14,588 bases of DNA from Candidatus Zhuqueibacterota bacterium. Lineage in GTDB: Bacteria > Zhuqueibacterota > Zhuqueibacteria > Residuimicrobiales > Krinioviventaceae. The DNA lies in NCBI GenBank assembly GCA_003854995.1, contig RQOI01000254.1:1-14588 (forward strand), given 5' to 3'. The translations under genes and the position numbers were made by a program. Shown piece after piece: positions 7,197 to 14,588 of this stretch; position 1 is the first letter of the stretch; every line of letters starts with the position of its first letter. The notes below the pieces were generated by a model. That model did not search any database, was not told the origin of the DNA, and saw only the letters and a list, made by a program, of their open reading frames with translations.

Positions 7197-8411
7197 ATGA
7201 AATGGTTCAGCGCTCTTTTGCTCATCACCCTTGCATCTCTGCTCCCGGCCGCAGAGCAGCGAGTGCGGTCTGTTGAAGGTCTGTTTTATCTCGATCAAAC
7301 GCCGGTGCGCATCGACATAGCGGATGGCATCATAGCAAAAATCATTCGCCTGCCAGAGTCGCAAAAAGCATCTGCGAACTATATCGCGCCCGGTCTCATC
7401 GACATTCAAATCAATGGCTATGCCTCAATCGATTTCAGCGGCGAAAATTTATCGGTTGCAGGCGTTCGTCAAGCGACGCAGGCGCTCTGGGAGGAGGGGG
7501 TGACGACGTTTTTGCCCACCCTCATCACCAATAGCCACGAACGCCTGAATGCCAATTTCGAGATCCTGGCAGAGGCTGCTCGCGATGAAGAAATTGGCCC
7601 GTCCATCCCAGGATTCCATCTCGAAGGGCCCTACATATCATCTAAAGACGGCTTTCGCGGCGCGCACTTGAAGGAATTTGTCCGTCAGCCTGAGGTCGCG
7701 CAATTTCTGCAGTACCAGGCAGCGGCGGAGGACAAGATCCTGTTCCTGACGCTGGCGCCCGAAGTGGACGGCGCCATCGAGCTGATCGAGGCCGCTGTCA
7801 GCCGTGGTGTCGTTGTCGGCATCGGCCACACGGCCGCCAATGCCGAACAGATTAAGCGAGCGGTTGACGCCGGCGCGTCGATATCGACGCATTTGGGGAA
7901 CGGCTGCGCCAACATGATCCATCGCCACGACAATCCGTTGTGGCCGCAGCTCGCCGACGACCGTCTCGCCGCTTCTCTCATTGTGGATGGCCACCATCTG
8001 CGTCGCGAACAAGTGCAAACCTTTTACAAGGTCAAGGGATCGGAGCGCATCCTGCTCATCTCCGACGCGCTCGATCTGGCGGGATTGCCGCCAGGCGAAT
8101 ACATGGCGGGCGGGAAAAAAGTCGTCATGACGCCGGAAGGCATCATCAAATATCCGGAGCAAAACGTGCTCGCCGGCGCATCTTTGCCGATAAGCCGCGG
8201 CGTGCAGAACATAATGGCCTACACGCATTGCTCCCTGGCCGACGCCATCCACATGGCGACGCGGAATCAGGCTCGCCACTTTGGCTTTGGCGATCGCGGC
8301 GAATTGCTGCCTGGGAAACGCGCTGACCTGGTCATCTTTGCATTGCAGGACGGAGAATTGCAGGTCAGACGGACGATTGTCGCCGGCAGAGAGGTTTTTT
8401 CCGCGGACTGA
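7197..8411 (+). CDS. nagA: NagA-type deacetylase with N-terminal signal peptide
   Basis: The 404-residue protein belongs to the amidohydrolase family of N-acetylglucosamine-6-phosphate deacetylase. Single-metal ligands equivalent to E. coli Glu131, His195 and His216 are Glu143 (HLEGPY), His211 (GHTAA) and His232 (STHLGNG). His267 (DGHHL) fits the substrate site and Asp290 (LLISDAL) the catalytic acid/base. QINGYASIDF replaces an HxH motif, as in the E. coli enzyme. Residues 1-19 read as a signal peptide: Lys2, a hydrophobic stretch from Phe4 to Leu16, and a PAA cleavage site. The normal NagA N-terminal strand begins only after it. GGAGG (7187-7191) 5 bases before ATG 7197 supports this start. 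Export would be odd, since GlcNAc-6-phosphate is cytosolic, so a related periplasmic N-acyl substrate is plausible. An Nramp-like transporter gene follows after 101 bases. Confidence 0.88.
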   Translation: MKWFSALLLITLASLLPAAEQRVRSVEGLFYLDQTPVRIDIADGIIAKIIRLPESQKASANYIAPGLIDIQINGYASIDFSGENLSVAGVRQATQALWEEGVTTFLPTLITNSHERLNANFEILAEAARDEEIGPSIPGFHLEGPYISSKDGFRGAHLKEFVRQPEVAQFLQYQAAAEDKILFLTLAPEVDGAIELIEAAVSRGVVVGIGHTAANAEQIKRAVDAGASISTHLGNGCANMIHRHDNPLWPQLADDRLAASLIVDGHHLRREQVQTFYKVKGSERILLISDALDLAGLPPGEYMAGGKKVVMTPEGIIKYPEQNVLAGASLPISRGVQNIMAYTHCSLADAIHMATRNQARHFGFGDRGELLPGKRADLVIFALQDGELQVRRTIVAGREVFSAD

Positions 8412-8512
8412 CGCTGAGCTGGTGCAGGTCCCGGCAAAACAGATGTCGCGCACTTCACTGCGGCGGCGCACAGACGCAACTCGCATGGCTCGTTTGAAAT
8501 GAAGAGGTGCTC

Positions 8513-9748
8513 ATGTCCCAGAAAATCGGCGACAAACTCAGATACGCTCTCGCCGCCATCGGACCAGGTTTGTTTCTCATCGGCTACAACATCGGAACCG
8601 GCAGCGTGACGACGATGGCTACGTCCGGCGCCAAATATGGCATGGCCTTGTTCTGGGCGTTGCTGCTCTCCTGCCTTTTCACTTTTGTGCTCATGGTGGC
8701 CTATGGACAGGTCACGCTGGTGACCGGTCGAACCGCGCTCTTTACGATCAAGACAAAGTGGAAATATGGGCGCGTTCTGGCCATCTATATCATGATCGCT
8801 CTCATCCTCGGCGAGCTGCTCGCCCTCATGGGCGTGACGGGCATTGTCGCTGATCTGCTGCAGGAGGGCATGCGACTTGCCGGCGGTTTTGCTTTTAGCC
8901 GGTTCTGGATCATATTCGTGCTCGTCATCTGCCTGTACGTTCTTTTGTGGTTCGGACATTACCAAAGATTTGAGAAAATTCTGACGTTTTTCGTCATATT
9001 GATGGGCCTCTGTTTCATCGTCGTCTTCTTCATGGTCAAGCCGAGTTTTGCCGCGCTGCTGCAGGGACTTGTGCCGCGCGTTCCGGATGAGCCGGGTGCT
9101 TTTGCGCTCGTCGCCGCCATGGCCGGCACAACCTGTTCAGCCGCTGTATTCATCATTCGCAGCACGGTCGTCGCTGAAAAGGGATGGACGATCAAAGATC
9201 TCGCCGCTGAGAAGAAAGACGCACTGGTATCGGCGACGTCCATGCTCTTTCTCAGCGGCATCATCATGGCTGTCAGCGCCGGGACCTTGTACGTCATGGG
9301 ACTCGAGCTCACGAATACGATCGAAATGATCCATCTCTTTGAGCCCATCGGCGGGAAAATCGCCGCCTTCCTTCTCATTTCCGGCATTGCTGCCGCCGGA
9401 CTGTCGACGATATTTCCGATCATTCTCATCGCGCCATGGCTCATTTCTGACTACACGGGCAAACCGAGAAAGATACGATCGCCGCTCTATCGTATTCTCG
9501 GCTGCATGGGTCTCCTGTTCTGCTTTGGCCTGGAAGTGCTGCCGCAGAGGCCGCCGGCCATGATGATCTTTTCGCAGGCATTCCAGGCGTGCATTCTGCC
9601 GGCTGTGGCCATCCCGATCTTCTTTCTGATCAACGACAAATCGCTGATGCGGGAGCACAAGGCAACGTGGGCTATGAATGGCGGATTGGCGGCTGTCGTG
9701 CTGTTCTCGCTCTTGACGACCTATTTTGCCCTCCTCGAGCTTTTCTAG
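8513..9748 (+). CDS. Nramp-fold transporter lacking canonical metal motifs
   Basis: This 411-residue, very hydrophobic protein has about eleven membrane helices. It resembles the Nramp (NRAMP/MntH) family from the opening GPG through the spacing of helix 1. In true Mn/Fe transporters helix 1 carries DPGN and helix 6 carries MPH(N). Here the aligned positions read GTGS (in NIGTGSVTT) and SAA(V) (in AGTTCSAAVF), so the transition-metal ligands are absent. The fold and membrane location seem secure. The substrate is not: a non-metal solute or another cation is possible. ATG 8513 is preferred over GTG 8507 because AGAGG lies 5 bases upstream. It follows the signal-peptide-bearing NagA homologue and precedes a hydroxyacid dehydrogenase on the same strand, which hints at a shared pathway. 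Confidence 0.8.
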   Translation: MSQKIGDKLRYALAAIGPGLFLIGYNIGTGSVTTMATSGAKYGMALFWALLLSCLFTFVLMVAYGQVTLVTGRTALFTIKTKWKYGRVLAIYIMIALILGELLALMGVTGIVADLLQEGMRLAGGFAFSRFWIIFVLVICLYVLLWFGHYQRFEKILTFFVILMGLCFIVVFFMVKPSFAALLQGLVPRVPDEPGAFALVAAMAGTTCSAAVFIIRSTVVAEKGWTIKDLAAEKKDALVSATSMLFLSGIIMAVSAGTLYVMGLELTNTIEMIHLFEPIGGKIAAFLLISGIAAAGLSTIFPIILIAPWLISDYTGKPRKIRSPLYRILGCMGLLFCFGLEVLPQRPPAMMIFSQAFQACILPAVAIPIFFLINDKSLMREHKATWAMNGGLAAVVLFSLLTTYFALLELF

Positions 9749-9816
9749 GCAGAGGTATGGAGTGAAGATCAGGAATTAAGATACAGTTGACGCAGCTGCA
9801 CGCGACGGAGGTTGTA

Positions 9817-10701
9817 ATGGAAAGAATTGGATTCATTGGACTCGGCATTATGGGCAGGCCCATGTGTCTCAATCTGCTCAGAGCCGGTTACCGCGTCACG
9901 GTGTGGAATCGCACCGCAACAAAAGCCATGGACATGACAGCTGCCGGCGCAGAAGCAGCAGCCTCACCAAAGGAGCTGGCAAGCAACGCTGATGTCATTA
10001 TCACCATGGTGTCCGACTCGCCGGATGTCGTGGAGGTCATCCTCGGAGAGCAGGGCGTCGTCCAGGGCGCTGGAGCCGGCAGCGTCGTCATCGATATGAG
10101 CACGATCTCGCCGGCGGTCACTCGCGACATAGCGGCGAGGCTGGCGCAAAAGGGCGTCGCGATGCTGGATGCGCCGGTCAGTGGCGGCGACACAGGTGCA
10201 GTCAACGCCACGCTGGCCATCATGGTCGGCGGCGACAAGGACGTTTTTTATAAATGTCTGCCGATTTTTCAGGCTATGGGCAAAGCGATCACGCATGTCG
10301 GCGGCAACGGCATGGGTCAGACGGTCAAACTGTGCAATCAGATTCTCGTTTCGGTCACCAATATGGCGGTGTGCGAAGCCGTGACGTTCGCTAGAGCATC
10401 CGGCGTCGATCCACACATCATGATCGAGGCGACCAGGAACGGCGCTGCCGGCTCCTGGCAACTTGCCAATCTGGGTCCTAAAATTGTGGCGCGTGATTTT
10501 GCTCCGGGCTTTATGATTGACCTGCAGCAAAAAGACTTGCGATTAGCCCTGGAAGCCGCGCGGGAGGTGCTCGTCGCCACACCCGCACTGAGTCTTGTGC
10601 ATCAGCTGTTCATCGGAAATCAGGCGCACGCGGAAGGCGGAGAGGGGACCCAGGCGCTCGTCAAGTCAATAGAACGGCTCGCTGCACGAGAAAAAAGATG
10701 A
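9817..10701 (+). CDS. Beta-hydroxyacid dehydrogenase (GlxR/HIBADH family)
   Basis: The 294-residue enzyme is a cytosolic NAD(P)-dependent dehydrogenase of the 3-hydroxyisobutyrate/tartronate semialdehyde reductase family, full length. The dinucleotide fold is seen in GFIGLGIMGRPM at residues 4-15, and Asn-Arg after the second strand (VWNRT) favours NADP(H). The substrate motif DAPVSGGDTGA is near 124-134. The catalytic Lys171 lies in GQTVKLCNQ, and KDLRLA closes the C-terminal helical domain. All expected residues are present. The exact substrate (tartronate semialdehyde, 3-hydroxyisobutyrate, succinic semialdehyde or other) cannot be decided. ATG 9817 has GGAGG 5 bases upstream; the earlier in-frame TTG 9787 has none. 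It is 68 bases downstream of the transporter and overlaps the next gene by ATGA. Confidence 0.92.
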   Translation: MERIGFIGLGIMGRPMCLNLLRAGYRVTVWNRTATKAMDMTAAGAEAAASPKELASNADVIITMVSDSPDVVEVILGEQGVVQGAGAGSVVIDMSTISPAVTRDIAARLAQKGVAMLDAPVSGGDTGAVNATLAIMVGGDKDVFYKCLPIFQAMGKAITHVGGNGMGQTVKLCNQILVSVTNMAVCEAVTFARASGVDPHIMIEATRNGAAGSWQLANLGPKIVARDFAPGFMIDLQQKDLRLALEAAREVLVATPALSLVHQLFIGNQAHAEGGEGTQALVKSIERLAAREKR

Positions 10702-11171
10702 CAGATATTCCTGCCATAGTGAACAATCTGCTCAACTGGATGCAGAACAATCGGATTTTGCTCCTGATCTTTGCCGTCATATCTGCGGTCACCTTTGTCG
10801 GCACACTGATCGCCACGCCCATTTTAATCGTTCGGCTGCCGGCCGATTACTTTGCGCATCAGGGTCGTCGCCGAAAGCCCTGGTTGCAGCTGCATCCCCT
10901 GCTCAGAGTTGTGATGCTGTTGGGCAAAAATATGCTTGGTGTCATCCTGCTCCTCGCCGGCGTCATGATGCTCGTTCTACCAGGACAAGGGATACTCACC
11001 ATTCTCATCGGCATGACGCTGATCGATTTCCCGGGGAAATTTCGTCTTGAGCGTTGGGTTGTCAAGCGTCAGCCAGTGCGTCGATCCATCAACTGGCTGC
11101 GCTTTCGCGCTGGGCGGCCGGCGCTCGAACTTGACACTGCAAGCGACCCCGCCGTTGGCAGAATTCTGTAA
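10698..11171 (+). CDS. Small inner-membrane protein, PGPGW-like
   Basis: This is a 157-residue membrane protein of unknown function. Hydrophobic segments cover about residues 19-44 and 70-108 (probably three helices). The turn LPGQGILTILIG is followed by DFPGKFRLER and a basic amphipathic tail (INWLRFRAGRPALEL). The PGxG-plus-hairpin pattern recalls the uncharacterised 'PGPGW' membrane family. I recall similar 140-150 residue conserved hypothetical proteins ending in NWLRxRAGRPxLEL. The ATG at 10698 overlaps the dehydrogenase stop (ATGA), so translation is probably coupled. No catalytic residues are apparent. Confidence 0.75.
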   Translation: MTDIPAIVNNLLNWMQNNRILLLIFAVISAVTFVGTLIATPILIVRLPADYFAHQGRRRKPWLQLHPLLRVVMLLGKNMLGVILLLAGVMMLVLPGQGILTILIGMTLIDFPGKFRLERWVVKRQPVRRSINWLRFRAGRPALELDTASDPAVGRIL

Positions 11172-11206
11172 TCTGCCAGTCACTGAAATGGCACTGCAAA
11201 AACAAG

Positions 11207-11235
11207 TTGATTCTTTGCGATTCAACCTGTACATT
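11207..11235 (+). promoter_or_regulatory. Candidate promoter of the envelope cluster
   Basis: TTGATT (11207-11212) and TACATT (11230-11235) are separated by 17 bases and match four of six consensus positions each. The start would be near 11242, about 25 bases before the TTG start at 11267. This fits a new transcription unit after the 95-base gap. Confidence 0.35.
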
Positions 11236-11266
11236 TAATGTTCAAAATCTTGAACAGAGAGCAGCG

Positions 11267-12286
11267 TTGAAATTACAGTGCGTCACAATTTACGCCATCA
11301 TTCTTCTCACCGGCCCGCACCTTGCAAGTCAGGTCACAATGACTGGCGGCAAAGGCATGCTTCGCCTCTATGAAGCCGAGACGATAACAGCCGGGGACCT
11401 TTATGTCAATCCCATCGGCACTTTTTTTGTCACCCGACTAGCGCACAGCACCACTTTAGCCAAGGATTACACGATCAATCTCGGCTTGACGCTTGGCATG
11501 AGCGAGCGATTTGAGACGTTTGTCCATCTCGTGCCATACCAGTCAGATCAGGTTCACCTCATAGGGCCGCCTGGTGACGCCAAAATAGGCGTCAAAATGG
11601 CTTTTCCGATGCACGGCCTGCCGCAGTTTGGCATTGTCGCTTTTGCAGATTTTCCGATCGCCCGGATTCAACCGCTGCCATATGAACCATACAGTGATGA
11701 CGCCATCGGTTATGCGTTCATTGGACTGCTCACGCTCGATTTTCGTCACAGCAAATCGCCTCTGCCGCTGAAATTCACTTTCAATGCAGGCTTTAGAAGC
11801 CATGACTCGAGCAAGGGAATTGCGGGCGATACCAATCAACTGATGGGCGGTTTTGGCATGAAATTGGCAGTTCGATCAGCGCAAATCTATACAGAAGTGA
11901 CAGGTGAAATATTTATCAACCATCCCATCGACCTGACGCAAAACTCACTGCGCTGGTCCGGAGGCTACAAATTTCTGCTCGGCGGCCTGATTGTTGATTT
12001 GGGCGGTGACATCGAGCTGGGTGGTTATGAGCCGAGTCAGAGCGAACGAGCGGCAAAGCCACGCTTCTTGGAGGATTATGCGGACTGGAAAATCATTGTC
12101 GGCATCACTCATCGATGGACGCTCTTTCAAAACTGGGATAATAAAGTCAAACAGGAACAAGAGCTGCAGCGACAGAAAGAGAGAGAGATCGAAGAGCTGC
12201 GAAAGCAGCGGGAAAAAGTAGTGGAAGAGTTGCAGCAATATGAAAGACGTTTGCGGGATGAAAAGAAGCAAGATGTTCCATTTTAA
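11267..12286 (+). CDS. Exported beta-barrel-like protein with coiled-coil tail
   Basis: I do not recognise a named family. The proposed product has 339 residues. It opens with a signal peptide (Lys2, hydrophobic residues about 6-14, cleavage near Ala20-Ser-Gln). Residues about 25-285 are rich in alternating aromatic/polar beta strands with Gly turns (for example GDLYVNPIGTFFVTR and SGGYKFLLGGLIVDLGGDIELGGY), which suggests an outer-membrane barrel. Residues 289-339 change sharply to a highly charged coiled-coil helix (Glu/Lys/Arg/Gln heptads, EIEELRKQREKVVEELQQ). That tail would probably face the periplasm. The start is uncertain: no ATG lies near the signal peptide, and TTG 11267 has AGAGAG 5 bases upstream. 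An upstream TTG at 11207 would put 20 unhelpful residues before the signal. A TPR protein gene follows 27 bases downstream. Confidence 0.65.
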   Translation: MKLQCVTIYAIILLTGPHLASQVTMTGGKGMLRLYEAETITAGDLYVNPIGTFFVTRLAHSTTLAKDYTINLGLTLGMSERFETFVHLVPYQSDQVHLIGPPGDAKIGVKMAFPMHGLPQFGIVAFADFPIARIQPLPYEPYSDDAIGYAFIGLLTLDFRHSKSPLPLKFTFNAGFRSHDSSKGIAGDTNQLMGGFGMKLAVRSAQIYTEVTGEIFINHPIDLTQNSLRWSGGYKFLLGGLIVDLGGDIELGGYEPSQSERAAKPRFLEDYADWKIIVGITHRWTLFQNWDNKVKQEQELQRQKEREIEELRKQREKVVEELQQYERRLRDEKKQDVPF

Positions 12287-12313
12287 GCCACAGAAGACAA
12301 TTTTATTACATAA

Positions 12314-13672
12314 ATGTCAATGATGAGACAAAATCGCGCTCGTTCACTCATCGTGGTCCTGCTGTTGGCATACGCTCTCACAGCTGCAGCCCAGGTCAAT
12401 CCATTCAAAATTGTCAAAGATGGTGATCTCGAAAAAGAAGCGGCGAAAAAATTTGACGTCGCTTTGCACCACTACCGCAGCGGAGACTATTGGCAGAGCT
12501 CGCACGAGCTGATCGATCTGATCGATAACTATTCAGAGTTTTCCCAGATCGCGCGCGCGATTTACACACTTGCGAATTGCCTCTATGAGCTCGATATGCT
12601 GGAAGGGGCGTTCAAGCTCTATGAACGCCTGATAAAAAAACATATCTCAAGCAGTCACCTGCAGGATGCCCTGCTGGGATTGCAGCGCATAGAATATGAC
12701 CGAAATAACTATTCGGCCAGCCTGGGATATTACAGCACACTCTGTCGCGGCAATCCGTCGAGCGACATTCTCGACCTCGCCAATTATTACGCCGGCATGG
12801 CCTACTATAAACTTGCGGATTATCCCGGCGCCGTCGATGTCCTGGCAAAAGCCACTGCAAAAAGTCCCTATTATGATTATATTCTGTACACTTTGGCAAT
12901 ATCTATGCTGCGCATGCAGAACATCAACCAGGCCATAGAGGTCTTGGAGCGCCTGTTTCAACTGCCGGTGATAAATGATGAGCGACAGCATGTCATCGAT
13001 CAAGCGCACCAGACGCTCGGTTACCTGTATTATGAGCTCGGCTATTATGATCGTGCCATCCAGCAGTTTAGCGCTGTGAGGCCCAGCAGCGACCAGTACG
13101 CCCAGGGGCTCCTCGCCATCGGATGGGCGGCATCCGAGCAAAAAGAGTGGCAGCAAGCCATTCCGCCGCTGACGGAATTATATACGCACTATGAGACGAG
13201 CGATATCGCGCAAGAGGGTCTCTTTCTGCTGGGCAGGTGCTATCTCAAATTAGCTCGTTACGATCAAGCCATCACGATCTATGAGCATCTGATCGCCATG
13301 TTTCCGAACGAGGATGACGTCACCACGTCGATTGAGACGATCAACGAAAACATCCAACTGGAGCGCGCGCGAATCGAAAAGCGGCTGGAGGAGCTATTTG
13401 TCCTGGAAGGCAATCTTGTCGATGAGCTGAACGACAATTCCCGCGCAAAGAGGCGGAATCTATCCGGAGGTCAGACTGTTTTATTACGCGATATTCAAAG
13501 AGAGCGTCAGGAATTGACGGAACATCGGCTGCAGCTCGAAAAGCTCGCTGTCATCACCGCGTTGCGCGAGGAGCGGCGAAACTGGCGCGCCTATGCGGAG
13601 TATGGCAAATCACGGGCGACATTTCTGAAGCGGCAACAGGAGCGACAGCAGAGAAATCTAAAAACAGAATGA
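12314..13672 (+). CDS. Exported TPR protein with C-terminal coiled coil
   Basis: This 452-residue protein has a signal peptide at about 1-26 (basic RQNRAR, then LIVVLLLAYALTAAA, cut before Gln27). No lipobox Cys is seen, so it should be periplasmic and soluble. Residues about 42-335 are tandem TPR-like helical pairs, recognisable by A..Y..G.Y..A spacing such as LGYLYYELGYYDRAIQQF and LGRCYLKLARYDQAITIY. Residues about 348-452 are charged helix (RARIEKRLEEL, RERQELTEHRLQLEKL), likely a coiled coil, echoing the tail of the preceding barrel protein. TPR proteins serve as scaffolds, so no enzyme activity is implied. No clear ribosome site precedes ATG 12314, and ATGs at 12320 and 12323 are alternatives. 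Its stop overlaps the next start by ATGA, so expression with the next TPR gene is probably coupled. Confidence 0.8.
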   Translation: MSMMRQNRARSLIVVLLLAYALTAAAQVNPFKIVKDGDLEKEAAKKFDVALHHYRSGDYWQSSHELIDLIDNYSEFSQIARAIYTLANCLYELDMLEGAFKLYERLIKKHISSSHLQDALLGLQRIEYDRNNYSASLGYYSTLCRGNPSSDILDLANYYAGMAYYKLADYPGAVDVLAKATAKSPYYDYILYTLAISMLRMQNINQAIEVLERLFQLPVINDERQHVIDQAHQTLGYLYYELGYYDRAIQQFSAVRPSSDQYAQGLLAIGWAASEQKEWQQAIPPLTELYTHYETSDIAQEGLFLLGRCYLKLARYDQAITIYEHLIAMFPNEDDVTTSIETINENIQLERARIEKRLEELFVLEGNLVDELNDNSRAKRRNLSGGQTVLLRDIQRERQELTEHRLQLEKLAVITALREERRNWRAYAEYGKSRATFLKRQQERQQRNLKTE

Positions 13673-14588
13673 AAAACCAAATTCAACAAATCATCGCATA
13701 CTGTATGTTTGCGATCAGCCCACTGACACTGCCGCTTGTGCAGGCCCAGGAGAGCTCTGTCGTCGCCGCGATACTTGAAGAGGCGTCCGGTGACATCACG
13801 ATTCTGGATGAGCTTTTATCCGAGCACGAGGCGCTCCTGAACAAATATCCGAACAGCGAATTTGCCCCAACGCTCATGTTTCAGTTGGCCGAATTGCATT
13901 ATGAACGGTCTCAGCTTGTTTTCCAGAAAGAGATGGCGACATATGAGGAGCAGCTGTCCGCTTTTCAAAAAGGCGAGCTGACGCAGGAACCGCATATGCC
14001 GTCTCTGTCAATGGACAAGACAATATTTTATTGTTCAGCGCTCATCGAAAAATACCCCGCTATCAAATATCGCGATAAAGTCATTTACAAGTTGGCCACC
14101 GCCTATATGGACGCAGGCGACCAGGACAATGCCAAAGCCAATTTTGAGCTGTTGACCCAGAACTATCCGAATTCTCCCATTGCGCTGGAAGCGCATTTCC
14201 GCATTGGCGAGTACCTTTTTGATCATCGCCTCTTCGACGAGGCTGTCAACCATTACCAGGTTTTACTCTCACAATGGGATAATCCTTACTATAGTATGGC
14301 GCTCTACAAACTGGGCTGGACCTATTATAATCTCACCGAATATGCCAAGGCCATCAGCACATTTTTGGCGCTCATTGAGGATATGAATATAGCCGATGGG
14401 CTCGTCAGGGCGAACATGACGCAGGTGGATTTGCGCACCGAGTCCATTCATTACATTGCCAGCTCGTTCACAGAACATGGTGGCACGGCGCTGGCAAAAG
14501 GCTTTCTCGCCCCAATGAAAGAAAAAGAATACACTCCCGCCATTCTCATAAAAATGGCCGAGCTCTATGAAAATCGCAACACCTACTC
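13669..14588 (+). CDS. Exported TPR protein, cut by window edge
   Basis: The frame opens with ATG 13669, overlapping the previous TGA, and stays open to the edge: 306 complete codons with no stop. Residues 1-26 look like a signal peptide (MKNQIQQ, hydrophobic stretch, cleavage after LVQA). After it come TPR-like repeats: LLNKYPNSEFAPTLMFQLAELHY, then LIEKYPAIKYRDKVIYKLATAY, AKANFELLTQNYPNSP and ALYKLGWTYYNLTEYAKAI. The motif set, including a region ending ESIHYIASSF, recalls large TPR scaffold proteins of envelope complexes, such as gliding-machinery TPRs of myxobacteria. This is resemblance only. It forms a cluster with the barrel and TPR/coiled-coil genes just upstream. Total length and C-terminal domains are unknown. 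Confidence 0.85.
   Translation, partial: MKNQIQQIIAYCMFAISPLTLPLVQAQESSVVAAILEEASGDITILDELLSEHEALLNKYPNSEFAPTLMFQLAELHYERSQLVFQKEMATYEEQLSAFQKGELTQEPHMPSLSMDKTIFYCSALIEKYPAIKYRDKVIYKLATAYMDAGDQDNAKANFELLTQNYPNSPIALEAHFRIGEYLFDHRLFDEAVNHYQVLLSQWDNPYYSMALYKLGWTYYNLTEYAKAISTFLALIEDMNIADGLVRANMTQVDLRTESIHYIASSFTEHGGTALAKGFLAPMKEKEYTPAILIKMAELYENRNTY

Noticed and set aside
7638..8486. A 282-codon minus-strand open frame opposite nagA
   Set aside because: It is antisense to a gene with intact catalytic motifs, and its composition (Arg/His/Val-rich) is typical of reverse-frame translation.
11174..11193. TGCCA...TGGCA hairpin after the small membrane protein gene as a terminator
   Set aside because: The stem is only 5 bp with a 10-base loop and no T-run follows.

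Overview
The window looks like a piece of chromosome from an uncultured Gram-negative bacterium of moderate GC. It has no phage, transposase, CRISPR or plasmid genes. Signal peptides, a probable outer-membrane barrel, periplasmic TPR proteins, a K+-dependent membrane pyrophosphatase, a short-form AMP nucleosidase and an intergenic 9-base 'CACCGAG' repeat remind me of the FCB/Calditrichota/KSB1 part of the bacterial tree. That placement is inference from style, not from a marker gene.

Layout. Bases 1-279 hold a repeat-rich intergenic stretch. On the minus strand follow an M29 metallopeptidase-like gene (280-1413) and hppA (1527-3716), separated by a clear terminator. A divergent promoter region (3717-3916) leads to a class I/II aminotransferase on the plus strand (3917-5056). 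It converges, around a small perfect hairpin, on a minus-strand two-gene unit: a radical SAM/SPASM gene followed 9 bases later by an AMP nucleosidase (6989 down to 5094). From 7197 to the right edge everything is on the plus strand. First come a NagA-type deacetylase with an unexpected signal peptide, an Nramp-fold transporter lacking the metal-binding motifs, a beta-hydroxyacid dehydrogenase, and a small membrane protein overlapping it by 4 bases. Then comes a second cluster of a putative beta-barrel with a coiled-coil tail and two exported TPR proteins, the last running off the edge.

How the genes may work together. The left part is mostly general metabolism and bioenergetics: PPi-driven ion pumping, transamination and AMP turnover. 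Two groups deserve attention. The 7197-11171 group combines an apparently exported NagA-like hydrolase, a transporter of the Nramp fold whose DPGN and MPH motifs are replaced, and a small-acid dehydrogenase. It could be an uptake and catabolic cassette for an unknown N-acylated compound. The 11267-14588 group looks like an envelope assembly (barrel, TPR plus coiled coil, TPR) of unknown function. Both readings are hypotheses. The individual family assignments are firmer than the systems.

Starts were set by Shine-Dalgarno matches where possible. This shortens several longest open frames at 1413, 3716, 3917, 8513, 9817 and 11267. No gene-free stretch exceeds about 280 bases.
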